NCBI GenBank assembly: GCA_902783205.1
Contig: CACZQE010000381.1
Location: 1 to 14,925, forward strand
Length of the DNA stretch: 14,925 nt
Reading direction: 5' to 3'
DNA from: an uncultured Lachnospiraceae bacterium
GTDB taxonomy: Bacteria > Bacillota_A > Clostridia > Lachnospirales > Lachnospiraceae
Position numbers and translations under genes: made by a program. This document shows, piece after piece, positions 14,551 to 14,925 of this stretch. The notes below the pieces were generated by a model. That model had not been told where the DNA came from. It saw nothing but the letters and a program-made list of their open reading frames with translations, and ran no database searches. Every line of letters starts with the position of its first letter. Positions within the stretch are counted from its first letter, which is position 1.

Positions 14551-14694
14551 ATGGAAAACAACAAAAAGTTGAACAGTTCTCAGCTTGAAAAAGTCACTGG
14601 CGGTTCCAGAGGCCCTAACGGTTGGGTTTGCGATATTTGCGGCAGTCCCACAGACGGTGATCATATTAATACTTATGCGTTAATACACATTTAG
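14551..14694 (+). CDS. Double-glycine leader peptide (bacteriocin/RiPP precursor-like), apparently frameshifted
   Basis: A 47-residue product. The leader part LNSSQLEKVTGG (7-18) fits the double-glycine consensus recognised by C39 peptidase/ABC exporters: hydrophobic Leu at -12 and -7, Val at -4, Gly-Gly at -2/-1. The core begins SRGPNGWVCDICG and holds a CxxC pair (Cys27, Cys30). The ribosome binding site AAAGGA (14538-14543) is seven bases upstream. The frame stops at 14694, but a protein-like stretch continues in another frame to 14759. One extra A in the TTAATAC at 14680-14686 would join them into about 69 residues. It may be a secreted peptide, signal or antimicrobial; the family was not recognised. 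A strong terminator follows the longer version. It could be a broken gene, a sequencing error or a genuine short peptide. Confidence 0.65.
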   Translation: MENNKKLNSSQLEKVTGGSRGPNGWVCDICGSPTDGDHINTYALIHI

Positions 14695-14759
14695 AGGAAT
14701 ATATTGCAAAGCATGGCTGTGGAGACCTCGCCGGCGTCCATTTGAAAGGCCCTCTGTAA
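14670..14759 (+). pseudogene. Out-of-frame continuation of the peptide gene
   Basis: From about 14682 the second frame reads NTHLEEYIAKHGCGDLAG and then VHLKGPL before TAA at 14757. It has no start codon or ribosome binding site of its own. It directly overlaps the end of the peptide gene in the other frame and supplies a third cysteine in HGC, so it is best explained as the C-terminal part of that peptide after a one-base change. Confidence 0.5.
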
Positions 14760-14784
14760 GAGTCAGAAAGAATTCGAAGAGCGG

Positions 14785-14815
14785 AGCTCATCACCTACGG
14801 GTGATGGGCTTTTTT
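14785..14815 (+). terminator. Strong Rho-independent terminator after the peptide gene
   Basis: AGCTCATCACC (14785-14795) pairs with GGTGATGGGCT (14800-14810), 11 bp with one T-G wobble, around a TACG tetraloop closed by C-G, a very stable UNCG-type loop. TTTTTT (14810-14815) follows. This is the clearest terminator in the window and implies that the peptide is its own transcription unit. Confidence 0.9.
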
Positions 14816-14890
14816 ACGTTCTGGGGTGGAAAAGCAGGCAGGAATGTGGTATTGTGATTAAGTCATAGGTTAATTGAGAAAGGGGAAAAG

Positions 14891-14925
14891 ATGCTGCTCA
14901 ATAATGTCGAATCGGATCTGAAAAC
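14891..14925 (+). CDS. Start of a further gene (cut by window edge)
   Basis: ATG at 14891 opens a frame reading MLLNNVESDLK to the window end. AAAGGGG lies six bases upstream, a good ribosome binding site. Eleven residues are too few to identify it. It begins about 75 bases after the terminator of the peptide gene and could be part of the same peptide locus (for example processing, immunity or export), but nothing in the sequence proves this. Confidence 0.4.
   Translation, partial: MLLNNVESDLK

Noticed and set aside
13245..14843. AGCAGGCAGGA present at 13245-13255 and at 14833-14843
   Set aside because: The first copy is half of a terminator stem and the second is isolated; an 11-base match is too short to argue for a repeat family or mobile element.
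1..14925. tRNA, rRNA, CRISPR array, insertion sequence or phage attachment site
   Set aside because: No cloverleaf-like segments, no regularly spaced repeats, and no transposase or integrase motifs were seen on either strand.

Overview
The window reads like a chromosomal segment of a Gram-positive, anaerobic gut-type Clostridia, most plausibly a Lachnospiraceae relative. This rests on strong AAGGAGG-type ribosome binding sites, a DUF975-type membrane protein, a QueT-family transporter, TM1586-type nitroreductase, two lipoproteins and a peptide with an 'LExVTGG' double-glycine leader. No species can be named from sequence alone. There are no rRNA, tRNA, CRISPR, insertion-sequence or phage structural genes.

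Layout. 1-365 (-) is the N-terminal part of a DUF975-type membrane protein cut by the window edge. A promoter region (366-596) separates it from a two-gene (+) unit: a single-repeat EamA/DMT-type transporter and a membrane-anchored DUF3574-like protein (597-1480). Converging on these is a (-) pair (1518-4032): an MCR/AMACR-like family III CoA-transferase or racemase, then an aromatic-acid-exporter-like membrane protein with what looks like an inactive HAD-like tail. A second divergent promoter region (4081-4147) starts a tightly packed (+) operon (4212-9500): iron-sulfur flavoprotein, two dissimilar MATE transporters, a Mn-type CDF metal exporter, and a winged-helix/PD-(D/E)XK nuclease-like protein. 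Three of its four junctions overlap by a few bases or depend on coupling. The rest is a series of smaller (+) units: a PPOX-family flavoprotein with an AT-rich inverted repeat on its promoter, QueT, a lipoprotein ending at a clear terminator, a nitroreductase, an unclassified P-loop kinase-like protein with its own terminator hairpin, and a surface alpha/beta-hydrolase lipoprotein.

The right end (14304-14925) looks like the edge of a peptide (RiPP/bacteriocin-like) locus. A short gene at 14551 encodes a canonical double-glycine leader and a CxxC core. Its reading frame appears to be broken by a one-base difference: a protein-like continuation ending in HGC...KGPL lies in another frame up to 14759. 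A strong terminator with a TACG tetraloop follows, then the start of another gene that runs off the window.

Functionally the middle operon looks like an export and stress module: redox flavoprotein, drug/metabolite:cation antiporters and metal export, with a DNA-binding/nuclease-like protein of unknown purpose at its end. The function of the P-loop protein and of the peptide locus is unknown, and these are the best candidates for something undescribed.
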